Made by a program: the position numbers and the translations under genes. DNA of 64,000 nucleotides from Morella rubra (lineage: Eukaryota > Streptophyta > Magnoliopsida > Fagales > Myricaceae), in the NCBI GenBank assembly GCA_003952965.2, contig CM025853.1:20565603-20629602 (forward strand), given 5' to 3'. The notes below the pieces were generated by a model. The model made no database searches and was not told the DNA's origin. It saw nothing but the letters and a program-made list of their open reading frames with translations. Shown here in pieces: positions 24,340 to 36,059 of this stretch (positions are counted from its first letter, which is position 1; each line of letters opens with the position of its first letter).

Positions 24340-25227
24340 TAAAGCAACATCTCTAGGCCATTGTACTACCCTGGCATTTGTGACACTCATGCAACAAGCA
24401 TTTCCCTTTGCTCTTTCCATTCAAAATACCCTTTTACCCTAAGCATCCTCAGTTTAAAAGATAGTAAAAATATTGAACTCGCCTTGCTCTTACCAATTAA
24501 TGCCCTTCTGAATTTGGGATAGTCATTTCTCTAGAGTTCAGAATCAAAGCTGAAGAAATTTCATTATCTATATCATCTAATTTTCGAACACTGTAATCAA
24601 CATCTTATCATTAAATAGTCATGAAAGCTTTGTTCAATATGGTGAACATCGGGGAACTAGGTGATATATAATGATTCTCAGGAATGGTTATATAACAACT
24701 AGGTACTTTACAATAAGATCATATTGTCGTCTAGCATCCATTTTCAGTCGTACGAATCCACTGAAGTATATGAATAACACAATTACATCTGCATCCGAAT
24801 CCCTCTTGAAAACCATTATGAAAATCTTAGTTCTCCAAAATCATAACAAAACGAAAGAGAGAGCGATAGTTACAGTATAATTGCCGGCGTTCATGTCAAT
24901 AGCTTCGGCGGTGAGGCGAAGAGCGCGGGGTGAGCGTTCGTCAGCAAGGTAGGCGGCCCGGAAGTAGTCCATTGTTTCGACGAAGTCTTCCTTGTAGGCG
25001 ATGGGGACGACCGGGTTGGGACCGTCATCTTGGGGAACCGGAGTCACGTCGGACCACTCGGGCCTCTGCCGCAGTGGGATCCTCTGAGCTTTGCCTTCAA
25101 CCGAGTCCATTTCCTCTCTCGCACTCCCACTCAGTCGCTCAACTCCAACTCGTAAAGAATGAAAAAGAGAAACTGCTGGGCTCTGCATGTAAAGAAGTGG
25201 TTTTGCTCAGGGGTGGTTTAGATCTAA
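24340..25227. repeat. Direct repeat containing FTA exon 1, copy 2
   Basis: This is the upstream copy, on the 5' side of FTA, of the block at 23348-24235. About 100 bp present left of copy 1, between GTGTGCCA and AAAGCAACATC, is missing here. Confidence 0.92.
24874..25110 (-). other. Second, apparently identical FTA exon 1
   Basis: It encodes the same 79 residues as exon 1 at 23882-24118, from MDSVEG to NAGNYT, with the same splice donor. A transcript starting upstream could use this copy and splice to exon 2 at 21239. Retention of both copies would break the frame, because the donor is followed by intron sequence and exon 1 has no acceptor in front of it. It may be an alternative first exon, a dead copy or an assembly error. 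Confidence 0.85.
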
Positions 25228-27054
25228 GGGAATTAGATTCTTTTCCTCTTTTCGTTGTTGGGAATTTACCCCCTCTACGATCCAGCCTGAGTTGCCTGAC
25301 GAGGAATTGTGACCATTGGAGGTGGATTATAATTTTATTAAATTTTTAAGAGAAATTGTTGAAAAAAATGGGATGTTATATTATTATTATTTACTAAAAT
25401 TTTGAGTTAATTATGTTTATAAATCAAAATTTGAAATGGAGAAATTTTTTGGCCAAATGTTTAGTTTACAAATAACACCAGCGACTTGCTGCAGAAAATG
25501 TTTTTCGTATAAGTGGATTGGGTTGTGGACCATTGTAGTGCGTTTGAAACCCAAAATTTTACACTAAAATTTTAACACAATAAAAAATTATAATATAATC
25601 TTTCTCTCCCCATCAAATCATTACTTTTCACTATAATAAATATAAAAAATAATCTCTTTCTTCACTTTTTCACCAAATTCAATACCCTAAAATTTTAACA
25701 TCTCCAAAATTTTAACACTCAAACACAAGCGTTGAGTTGAGAACAAACTAGGTCTGGTTAATCAAAATTTGAGCGATTTTTGGATACCTAAAAAAGTCAT
25801 TAACATGAGATGGTAACTAATAACTATAACTTGGAATGTCAAATGATGTGAATAGCATGTCCTAAAATTTATTAGATAATAAGGGAACTTGTGCTCATAT
25901 CAATGCTCCGGTCAAGACGGACCTTGAGTTAGGTAAGGAACACACTGCGGCTGGTGGGAGCACGCAAGAAACCCTAGGCTTAAGTATTACTAAAATGTGT
26001 TTAATACTCAGTTTAACAAAGTTTAAAATTATGTATCAATCTAGACTCAAGTAATATTTGTTTTAGGTAAGAAGGTTAAAAATTATGGATTCGAATTTAG
26101 GAAATGTGTAGTAATTTTCTTTGATTCAAAATGATTATAATACAAATGAGCGGAAGTTCAAGAGAGTTTAGGGTTGGAAGCTTACTAGTAAATACTACAA
26201 GCAGCCCTTTTTACTAATGCAAGTATGGTAGAATATTTTTGTTCTAGGTAATCCACTATTATTATTGGTGGAAATTACAAGAGATGAAGGTGCATTATAG
26301 CCTAAAACCCTCAAGGGCCAATAACAAACCTAATAGGGCTCGAGGCCAACAGATACTAGTAAAGAGGGTATGAAGACCCTCAGCACTTTGGGCACCCAAG
26401 CCCAACCAAACATGAAAGCTCAGTCAGGCTTTGAAGCCACCCAAGCTCAGCGGCCCAAACAATTTGGATTTGAGGATTTGGAGACACCACTGGCCAAGGG
26501 CGGCATACAACAGTTGACCAAAGTTAGGATGAAACATAACCACCACCCACGGCGACAACGGTAGTTGTTGGAGGAAAGACGAACGCAATGGTTATCCAGC
26601 TTCCTAGAGAAGTTTCAAATGCATACACAAGCAGAGGAGCAGAGGAGATCAAATAAGAGGCAGTTGGTGAGGGTAGTGAGTGAGATGCACAAGTAGAGCA
26701 AATCATCGCTCTTAACAGCTCCCGTGCTAACAAAAGAGGGGCCGCAGAAAAAAGACGAACATATATAACATATAAACACAACAAATGAAAACATTAACCC
26801 ATAGCATAAAACCCTCACACCATTCTGGCTACTTTTGTTTTTAAATAAAATATCAAATTTAATTTGATCTTAACTAAGAAATAGCCTTCAAAATGTCCTT
26901 GTGTACTCTTAATAAACTTGATTGACGTAGATTAAACTAGACGTTATCTATATTACGGACGTAGTATATGGCCATATATTACGTATAAAACACATGTAAA
27001 AACATTGCCATCTATCTAAAACATAAAATCATACTTCATAGCATAGTTTAAAAT
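25228..27054. other. Spacer between FTA and the copia element
   Basis: No gene is recognised. A Tourist-like MITE lies at 25538-25730. Positions 26280-26580 contain a Gln/Pro-rich + strand frame (from 26370) with repeated 'caagcccaa/gcccaa' words, which I cannot assign. The rest is AT-rich and featureless to me. Confidence 0.5.
25538..25730. repeat. Tourist-like MITE, copy 4
   Basis: The left end GTGCGTTTGAAACCCAAAAT and right end CTCAAACACAAGC are imperfect inverted repeats. The interior ('aatataatctttctctcccc', 'cactataataaatataaaa', 'ttcactttttcaccaa') matches the other three copies. Confidence 0.65.
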
Positions 27055-27302
27055 TGTAGAGATGATTCATCATTAGCAATTCTAGCTCAGCTCAGCTCAT
27101 CTCATCATACGTGTAAATATCATCAGTTAGTTAGCTAGTTAGATTCGTTGTATAATAGATTTAGCTTTGTATTCTGTATATAAGGGTGGAAGTCTTGTAC
27201 AAATGTAAGATATCACTTTCATTTCATTCAATACAAATTAGATCTTCTCATTTCCTCTCTTGCTTCCTTCATACCTTTGTACTCTATTTTCTTAACTTCA
27301 CA
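27055..27302 (+). repeat. 5' LTR of the 27-31 kb copia element
   Basis: It starts TGTAGAGATGATTCATC and ends CTTCACA, next to the primer-binding site. It contains a TATA-like TGTATATAAGGG at about 27175, consistent with the U3/R border. Confidence 0.85.
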
Positions 27303-27329
27303 TTGTATCAAAGCAATTTTTCTTACTTT

Positions 27330-30300
27330 CAAATGACGTCTTATGAAACCCTTGTTTCTTCGAAGGTATCTAATCATTGTTGAGGATTGTTCAAATCCTT
27401 TCTTTTTGCATCATGATGATAATCCAAGTACTATTCTGGTTTCACAGTTGCTTGTTGAAGAAAATTACTCCACTTGGAGTTAGTCTATGACTATGGCTCT
27501 TAGTGTAAAGAATAAAACCGGATTTGTTGATGGATCTTTGTTAAAACTTGTTTCTACTGATCCAAAGCTTACTGCTTGGATTCGTTGTAATAATATGGTG
27601 TTATCCTAGCTGTTGAATTCATTATCGAAAGATCTAGCTGCTAGTGTCAATTATGTAAACACAACACAAGATATGTGGATAAACCTCAAGGAGAGGTTCT
27701 CTCAATCTAATGGACCTCGAGTTTTTCAACTTTAGAAGTCCATGGCTGATCTTTCACAAGATCATGTGCCAATAAGTGTATATTACAAGAAGCTTAAAGA
27801 ATTGTGGGACGAATTAATCAATTTTCAACTAATTCCAACCTGTACTTATGGTGGTTTGAAGGATGTTATAGAGTATCAACAACAAGAATATGTAATGAAG
27901 TTTCTTATGGGATTTAATGATACTTTTACACATGTAAGAGGTCAAATTCTCCTTATGGATCATTTGCCTCCAATCAATAAGGTTCTCTGTGGTTTTACAA
28001 GAAGAACGACAATTTGAAGTTTGTTCCATGGCAAAACCAAACTTTGAAGCTGTTGCTTTCATAAGTCAGCATAATTCTGCACCATATCGACCTTATCACA
28101 AGACTGGAGTTAATCAATCTTTTCTTAAAGATAGACTTGTTTAGAGCCACTGCGGTATTCAAGCACATACCATTGACAAATGCTATAAAATTCATGGATA
28201 TCATCTTGGTTATATATCTAATCGTTTGAAAAATTCTTCAACTAAGGAAGTTTTTATACCACAAGGTAATGACAGTGAGGTTCCCAATCTTATAATTACA
28301 CAAGAGCAATATTAGCAGTTGATGCACCTCATAAAACCAGCCTTTGAATCTTTGCCAAATTCTCCTCTAGCAAGCACTTCGAGCTCAGGTATGACTTGTT
28401 CTTTACTTTCTACACCTTTCATAATATTGCAGGTAATATTCACTTACCTACAAACTTTACTACTCCACATCCTTGGATCATAGATATGGGAGCTACTGAT
28501 CATAGGGTTAGTTCTCTCTCTATGTTTAGAAATACATCTCTTATTCCTCAAAAATCTGTCAAACTTTCAAATGGATCTTTTGCTTCTATTACACATGTCG
28601 GTATAGTGGAACTGTGAAACATTTTTGTTCTGCATAATGTGTTTTGTGTCCCTTCTTTGATTTCAATTTAATTTCAGCCAATAAACTCACTCATGTTTCT
28701 TGATACACATTGTTTTATTCAGGATCTGAACATATGGTTAGCGATTGGAGTGGGTAAAGCTGTCAATTACTTATATCATTTGCTGCCATTTTAGCCTCCT
28801 ACATGTGCTCTCTCTTTCTTCTCACACTTGGCATTGTAGACTTAGCTATGTTTCTCTTTCTTGCATGTCTTTGATCGATAAACAACTACCTGCATTTAAA
28901 ATGACTACGATAGTTCATTTGTGATGTATGTCCCTTAGCTAAGCAAACTAAATTGCTATTTCTTATTCATTCTCAAAATTCTCAATGTAAGTTTGATCTT
29001 ATACATTGTGATATTTGGGGACCCTTCTCAATTCCAGCTTTTAAAGGTTTAGATTTTTTTTTTACCATCGTTAATGATTGTTCAAAGTTTGTTTGGGTTT
29101 ATTTGATAACACGTAAGTCTCAAACCCGAACCATTTTGCAATCTTTTGTTCAGTTAGTTCAAACACAGTTTAACCTCAAAATTAAACAACTTCGTTCAGA
29201 CAATGGAGCTGAATTTCTTATAACAGATTTTTAAAGCTCTCATGGTATTATACATCAACATAGTTGTGTCAACACACCCCAACAAAATGGTGTTGTTGAG
29301 TGCAAATATCGTCATATTCTTGAAGTTGCTAGAGCTCTTCGATTTCAATCAAACTTACTTCTTCATTTTTTAGGAGATTACATTAAATTGTGTATAGTAT
29401 TAATCGCATATCTTCTCACCAGTTAGGTCATAAATCTCCCTATGAACTACTATTTTCTGATCCTCTGTCTTATACACGACTTCGGGTGTTTGGTTGTCTG
29501 TGTTATGCATTGACTCTTAGGTATAACATAAACAAGTTTGATGCTAGAGACAAAAATATATTTTTCTTTGATATCCATATGGTGTTAAAGGATACAAATT
29601 TCTTAATCTTGATTTGCACACTATTATTGTCTTTAGGGATGCTATTTTTCATGCACATGTATTTCCTTACAAAAATGTTTGTTTAGAAAATTCCAATCTT
29701 CATCTTATTTTGTCAAATTCTTCTCCAGACAACATTTTTTATTTTTCTACTGCAATATCATCTGATAATATTTATCCTTCATTTTCCCATATCCCTCCTA
29801 CAACTTCTTCTCATGCTCATTTTGATTCTCATTCAACTTTTGCTCCATTATTTACATCTGTCATACCTATTAAAAAGTCTACTAGGTCTTGGCTACCTCC
29901 TCCTTCGGAACCAAAATGGTTCCATCAGGCTATTAAAAATCCTCTTTGGTAGCAAGCTATGGCTGCTGAAATTGTAGTTATTGAATCCAATAATATCTGG
30001 ACTCTCACTTCCTTACCTCCTGGTAAAGAATCCATTGGTTACCGATGGATTTGCAAAATCAAATATAAATCAGATGGTTCCATTTAGCGATACAAAGTTC
30101 GATTAGTTGCAAAAGGGTACACTCAAAAGCTGGTCTTGACTATTTAGATACCTTCTCTCATGTTGCCAAGTTAGTCACGATTAGAACTTTGCTTGCTATT
30201 GTATCCATTAAGCATTAGTTTCTACACCAACTTGATGTCAATAATGCTTTCTTATCTGGTGATCTTTATGAGGAGGTATATATGCAAATTTCACTAGGTT

Positions 30301-31388
30301 TTTATAAGCAAGGAGAACATCAAGTATGTCAGTTGAATAAGTCTTATACGGCTTGAAACAAGCCTCACGATAGTGGTTTCACAAATTGTCCAATTTTTTT
30401 TACTCAGTTCTGGTTTCCAGCAGGCTACATTTGATTCCACCATGTTTTTTCAACATCAACATAATGTTTTTCTAGTGCTATTGGTGTATGTTGATGATGT
30501 TCTTGTGGCCAACAATGATATGCAAGCTATCACTAGTATTAAAGCTTCTCTTAATGACATGTTTAAGATCAAGGATCTTGGACCTGCCAAGTATTTTCTT
30601 TAGTTTTGAGGTTGCTCGATCCAAGCAAGGCATTTCGTTGTATCAACGAAAATATGCCCTTAATATCTTAGCTGACAATGACTTTATTGGTTCTAAGCCC
30701 CTTAGCATTCCTCTTGATCAACATGTTAAATTGGATTCCAATTTAGGAGATTTAATTTCAGATTTAGCACTTAATGAATATTGGTTAGTCGACTGTTATA
30801 TTTAACACTTACCAGACCTGATATCTCGTTTGCTGTCCAAAACTTAAGTCAATTCCTTGACAAACCTCGAAAACCTCATCTTCAAGTTGTGCACAAAGTT
30901 CTGCGGTATCTCAAGGTTACACCAGGACAAGACCTTTCTTTTCATCCAACTCAACTCAACATCTTAAAGCTTTTTGTGATTCAGATTGGGCAAGCTGTCC
31001 TGATATGCGGAAATCTATCACAGGTTATTATATCTTTCTTGGTGATTCTTTGATTTCTTGGAAATTCAAAAAACAATCCACTATTTCCAGGTCCTCCGTA
31101 GAAGCCGAATACGGAGCTATGACTGTCATAACCTGTGAATTGATTTGTTTACATTCTGTGCTTAAGAATATTGCTATTGTTTATCCTCAACATGCTCTGC
31201 TCTTTTATGATAACAAGATTGTTTTACATATTGTTGATAATATGATATTTCATGAAAGAATTAAACGCATAGAAATTGATTGTCATGTGGTTCAGCAACA
31301 ACTTCTTGCTGGGATTTTACGGCCTTTTCATGTCTATCCTCATAATCAGTTAGCTGATTTATTCACCAAGGCCTTATCTGCTCCTTAG
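27330..31388 (+). pseudogene. Copia gag-pol polyprotein, many stops and frameshifts
   Basis: Domains occur in copia order. Gag spans about 27440-28020 (VYYKKLKELWDELINF). Protease lies at about 28468 (PWIIDMGATDHRV). The pre-integrase His-Cys segment is near 28830. The integrase core, 28980-29330, has its Asp residues in LIHCDIWGPF and LRSDNGAEF and a Glu in NGVVECK. Reverse transcriptase, about 29950-30800, has [12 protein letters not shown] and YVDDVLVAN. RNase H is at about 31000-31388 ([12 protein letters not shown]). In-frame stops interrupt gag (for example after NYSTWS), integrase and RT, and several frame changes are needed. The protease motif DSGA reads DMGA, so the Ser of the triad is lost. 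It cannot be autonomous. Confidence 0.9.
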
Positions 31389-31447
31389 TTTTATCTTTTA
31401 TTGTCCAAGATGAGTGTTCTTAATATTCACACCCATCTTGAGGGGCA

Positions 31448-31682
31448 TGTAGAGATGACTCATCTTCAGAATCATCATCAATTCTAGCTTACCTCAACTC
31501 ATCTTACGTGTTTATATCCCTAGTCAGCTAGCTAGTTTGTTAGATTCGTTGTATAATGTATATAAGTGTGAAAGTCTTATAGAAATGTAAGATATCATAT
31601 TCATTTCATTCAATACAGATTAGATTTTCTCTTCTCCTCTCGCTTCCTTCACACATTCGTACTCTGTTTTCTTAACTTCACA
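31448..31682 (+). repeat. 3' LTR of the 27-31 kb copia element
   Basis: It starts TGTAGAGATGACTCATC after the purine tract and ends CTTCACA. It shares the TATA-like region (TGTATATAAGTG) with the 5' LTR but lacks about a dozen bases there. Confidence 0.85.
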
Positions 31683-33480
31683 TGGGATGAAATAAAAATA
31701 CAGTCCGCACATGATTTTTTTATACAAAAAATAATTCGATCTTTAATAAAATTTTCTATTTAATCAATACAAACTATTCTCACAAAAAATTTCTTTTCAA
31801 ACATACTTTTTTACTCTCACATCCTCCTATAAAATAAATTTCTCTTTCCAAACATCTTTCTAATAAGCCCACCATTCTAACAAACAAAAAATAAAATAAA
31901 AAATATATCTCAAAAACTTTTTTAATTATAGTTTTTTTTAAAAAAAATATAAATAACATAGCCTAATATTTTCAAATCCTCATTTCATATACTACATTTG
32001 TACTAGTAAGCGGTGAATGTATGGTAAATTGATCAACCTCTTCTTGATTGACTATCAATTGCTTGTTTGGATCGTCCAAAGATGGTGGTCATAGAGAGCT
32101 AAGAAGGTCGTCAAGACGCAAATCCAAAGAATTATTTCTTTGTGTGTATTTTTCATTGTTGTCTCTGTCCTCGTACCAATTTATTGTAGTCATTGACCTT
32201 TGATCAATAATCTTAAAGTAAGTGTCAATTAGAACCTCAACCATTACACTATCAATTTGTTATGGAGAAATCTTACAATCACATACTAATTAATAGCTTA
32301 ATTTTTATTTTTATTTGTATTATATCTTAATCTATTTCTCCACGTAGTCTAACTTTCTCATATCTAATTTCAAGATTACAATATTATAGGTTGATTGTTA
32401 GCAATTTTGTTACTGGAGAAATTAAGAGATATTTCTCTGAGGAAGATTACATACATAGGGACACACACATAGGGACACACTTAGGGAGTGCAGATGAACT
32501 TTAAAATAAAAGTATAGATCATAGTTTGAAGCATTTTTGTTCTATTTTCTAATTGTCATTAATTGGTTTTTTTAGATCTCGTTTTTTAGATTAAATTAGG
32601 ATAAAAGATAATAAAGGTTATCAAGTATCTTGAAAACTTATTTGAGATGTTAGGATTTTCTATGCTATTAAGAATTGTTGAGTAGTAGAATCTTTATTCT
32701 CTATTGTTCTTATCTTCCTTTGTAAGTCTATATAAAGGCACAAATTCCTCTATTATAAAAGGTCGGTTTTACTAGAATTAAGTCTATGATTGGATGGGTC
32801 AAAAAAGCTAGTGTTGGAAATTTTTTTATAAGAGGTTTGTGTTGATTCTATGGAAATTTTGTGAAATTTTATTAAATTGTGTGAAAAAGTATTGGAGTTT
32901 ATGAAAAAATATTGAAATTTGTAAAAAAAAATATGTGCATGGTCCCTAAACAAATCAGGTCGCTGAATTAGGATGTTCAATCATTAGCCATCAAGTTTTG
33001 GAAGATGCTTATCCATTCTATACAGACCTTGCAGGTTCTTTCTCTTCACGTTGGATTAAATTGACCTTTGGTTAGTAAAATTTTTTAACTTTTTAAGAAA
33101 CTTTTTACAAACAAACATCAAAATCTCCAAATTTGTGTACACCTTTTCATACCAACTTAAATATTTTTCTATTAAAAAAAGTACATCAAATCTTCTCTCC
33201 TTACTTTTTAACAACTCCAATAAAAATCATCTTACAATCAAACATTCTTAAACTTTTTCACAGACTTTTGAAAAACCTAAAAATTTTAATTCTCAAAATT
33301 TTCTATATAATCATTGGCCTAAATTTCTATGTAAAAAAAAACACAAAAATTAAATTTTTTTCTTACAAAAATGTATAAAACTCTTCTAAACTCTTCTCAA
33401 GATCGTGTGTAGTTCTTTCTTAAGTCTTAATGTTCCTACTGAGTAGAACTCAACTTACATGATGTTGGATGTTGCTAAGA
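31683..33480. other. AT-rich spacer with repeat fragments
   Basis: No gene is seen. Positions 31770-31890 ('ctattctcacaaaaaatttc', 'caaacatacttttttactct', 'cccaccattcta') match 45170-45298 inside an APH1 intron. Positions 33120-33390 share a phrase of the type 'ataatc-ttggcctaaatttct' with about 45100-45130. These look like members of one dispersed non-coding repeat. Confidence 0.5.
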
Positions 33481-34125
33481 AGTATTAACCCACCTTCGAG
33501 CTTATGTTAGAGGATGATGGTCACTTGATACTATTTGTATGTGAGGAAGGACATGGTAGGAGACGTTTGAGACCACCTACTATTGATAATTGGGATCATG
33601 TACGCCATTTCACAAAGTTTCTGAAGTTGTTTTATGAGGTGAGTCACTAAGTCAATTTATTCTTAAAGTTTGCTTAGTTGTTTATAATTTATTATATTAT
33701 GTTTAATTAGTTTGCAATTTTTGGTGACACTACGGTTGTCTGGATCGAATACCTCTATTGCAAATGCATACTTTGAGGAGCTTGTTGGAGTCCATAAGCA
33801 TTTAGTCACATTTTGTGATAATGGCGACCTTTTATTGGAGGATATGGCACGGCGAATGAAGACAAAATTTGACAAGTATTAGGGGGACGTGACTAAGGTG
33901 AATAAACTTCTTTTTTTGGCTGCAGTGCTTGATTCGAGGTTTAAATTGTTTATGCTTAAATTTTGGTTTAAACGAGTTCTTGGGACGAAAGATGGTGTTG
34001 AGATGACAAGTGTGTTGAGGGCTACTATTGACCGTTTATATTTGGAGTATAGTGCCAGCTCTAGGCTTGGTGGTGTTAGGACAACCATAGATAATCCTAA
34101 CTATGTAAACCTCAATTAGGGTCGC
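33481..34125 (+). pseudogene. hAT-family transposase remnant
   Basis: Translated pieces read FELMLEDDGHLILF, PTIDNWDHVRHFTKFLKLFYE, SGSNTSIANAYFEEL, LLEDMARRMKTKFDKY and NKLLFLAAVLDSRFKL. These follow the order seen in plant RICESLEEPER/DAYSLEEPER-type hAT transposases (RNase-H-like domain of DUF4413 type). An in-frame TAG at about 33880 replaces the expected Trp after KFDKY, and other frame changes occur. The BED zinc finger and the C-terminal dimerisation domain are not seen. It is a dead fragment. Confidence 0.75.
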
Positions 34126-34199
34126 AGTATTAATGACATGTGGTTCTGGGAGGCCTTTTATCGAAACCTTGTATGGTTTCCCAAAATTTCACAAGGAAA

Positions 34200-34440
34200 G
34201 TTTAGAAATTTAGTGATTTCTGAAATTTGCGGGAAGTCGCTTGAGCGAGGGTTGAGCAATCGTCGAACGCTATGTTTCTGTCTGAAATTATAATTGGGCG
34301 CTCGAGCGTTTGTTGAATGTTAGTCAAACGTGATGTCTCTGTTAACTAGGCACTTAAGCGTGGGTTGAACGTGATGTCTCTGTCTGAATTCTCCTAAGGG
34401 CGCTCGAGCATGGATCGAATGTGAGAAGACTTTGGACATA
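34200..34440. repeat. Minisatellite built around GCTCGAGC
   Basis: Three to four degenerate units of about 60-70 bp follow the hAT fragment. Each carries a variant of GCGCTCGAGCGTGGGTTGAA, followed by CGTGATGTCTCTGTCTGAA. The exact palindrome GCGCTCGAGCG occurs once near 34301, and closely related forms (GTCGCTTGAGCGAGGG, GCACTTAAGCGTGGG, GCGCTCGAGCATGG) occur in the other units. Confidence 0.7.
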
Positions 34441-35092
34441 CCACCAACACTAACTCTTGAACAAATGTGGGACCAAAATTACAACTCGATCACGACATAT
34501 TTTGACATGGAATAATGCCAACACAAAAATACCCTAACATAATTAAGTATTACTGAGGATCTGATGACTTATACACTTGATGCAGGTAATGACTTTAGAA
34601 TTTGTTGTTTAATAGTTACTACTTATATCTCTTTAATATTATATAAATTTAATATTTTATTAAGCACTTTTCAAAGGTTGATACTGAGAAGACGCCTACA
34701 ACGCCTATCACTCTGGATGATTGACAGTTAAGATGATTTTGATTATGTGACTTACTTTTGTTGGGCTTGTGTTGGATTATTTTAGTTGGGTTATGTTTGG
34801 ATTATGTGACATTGTGACTTACTTTTGTTGGACTTTAGTCTTTATGTTTGAATATGTGATATGATATTATGTTGAAATTTTGGAAAACTTATTATATTTG
34901 TTATGAGTATTAATGATACTATGATATTATGTTGGAAATTTGAATAGGTTATGATATTTGATATGATTATTGATTATAATATTATGTTGAAAATTTGAAC
35001 AGGTTATGATATTTGATATGATTATTGATTATGATTTTTTTTTTTTCTTGTTGCTTATCTTTGAATTTGAATGAGGATATTATCTTAATATA
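34441..35092. other. Spacer with a short AT-rich tandem repeat
   Basis: No gene is recognised. Positions 34920-35035 hold two near-identical units of about 57 bp containing GGTTATGATATTTGATATGA, plus a third, shorter relative upstream. Confidence 0.6.
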
Positions 35093-36050
35093 TTATGTTG
35101 CTAAGTAACTTTTACAAAATTTTTCCCGAGCTCACTCTTTAACTCGTATAACAAATCTAAAATCCTATGAGATTTCTTCTATCCTCACGGGTAGGCCCAA
35201 GTGTATCCCACACTTATAGTTTTTCAAAGGTTTAATGATAGGAATGATAAACAATAGCTCTAAAAGCTAGATCAGCAAATACAAAAGCTCAATAAAGGGC
35301 TAGAAGATAAAATCTGATAGTGATGGTAATAAGAATGGCAAGTGACAACAACAAATCTCTTGGGAAAAGTGTAGCTTTCTTCTTTTGCTGTTTTCTCTCT
35401 CTTATGGAGGCTAAGTTAAGATTGATAATGCAAGAGATGCAAAAGGTGTCTTTTCTCTCTTCATAATATTGTCTTTATAAGTCTTCAGTCTTGGAGGGTC
35501 CCAAGGGCCATTTTGAAATGTTGGAGAGGTGCCCTAAGTGCCACAACGTCTTGAAATTTGCACTGTGTCATCTTTTTTAAAAATAGTGTTCCCGTAACAT
35601 GTGTCAACACATATATGCCTATGTGTCGACACCTTCTTCAAGTCTGGAACTGACTTATAGGTGCCTGTGGCATGTGTCGACACTTCCTTCACCATGTGTC
35701 GACACTATCAAAATGACATTCAGGCAGCAGTGCAATGTGTCGACACCATGTATCCCATGTATTGACACTATCTTAACAGAAGGAGATTTTCAATGCTTTA
35801 ATGATATGCAATCATTTCTATTTCAACACGAAAACTCCTACAATGAAAAATATAATAATTTAAATGCATGTCATGGTGTTTAAATCGAATATAAGGCATA
35901 ATAAACTTGAGAGAGATTAAATATAATTGAGTACTCTCGTTTGAATAGTGGATTAACACCCACGTATTCTAAAAATACTCCAAAGCTATTTTGTCATTTG
36001 TTATCATCAAAATCGAGTTAGATAGCTCAAAGAGTAACCTTGGGCTAACA
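35093..36050 (-). repeat. Truncated copia LTR, same family as the left-edge LTR
   Basis: On the - strand it starts TGTTAGCCCAAGGTTACTCT at 36050, matching the start of the LTR at 3124. It shares the U3 motif TGTGTCGACAC (exact or nearly so at about 35600, 35620, 35675, 35695, 35735 and 35758) and the downstream phrase of cytosine/adenine-rich sequence. It lacks the last 300 bp or so of the full LTR (the U5 side). No internal copia sequence is attached. Confidence 0.8.
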
Positions 36051-36059
36051 ATGCTTCAA

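Larger units (their letters stand above)
27055..31682 (+). mobile_element. Decayed Ty1/copia retrotransposon with both LTRs
   Basis: This 4.63-kb element is bounded by short LTRs at 27055-27302 (248 bp) and 31448-31682 (235 bp). Both start TGTAGAGATGA and end CTTAACTTCACA. A primer-binding site resembling tRNA-Met (TTGTATCAAAGC, 27303-27314) follows the 5' LTR. A purine-rich tract (TTGAGGGGCA, 31438-31447) precedes the 3' LTR. The LTRs differ by many substitutions and indels, so the insertion is old. The flanks (AAAAT on the left, TGGGA on the right) do not form a target duplication. Confidence 0.92.
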
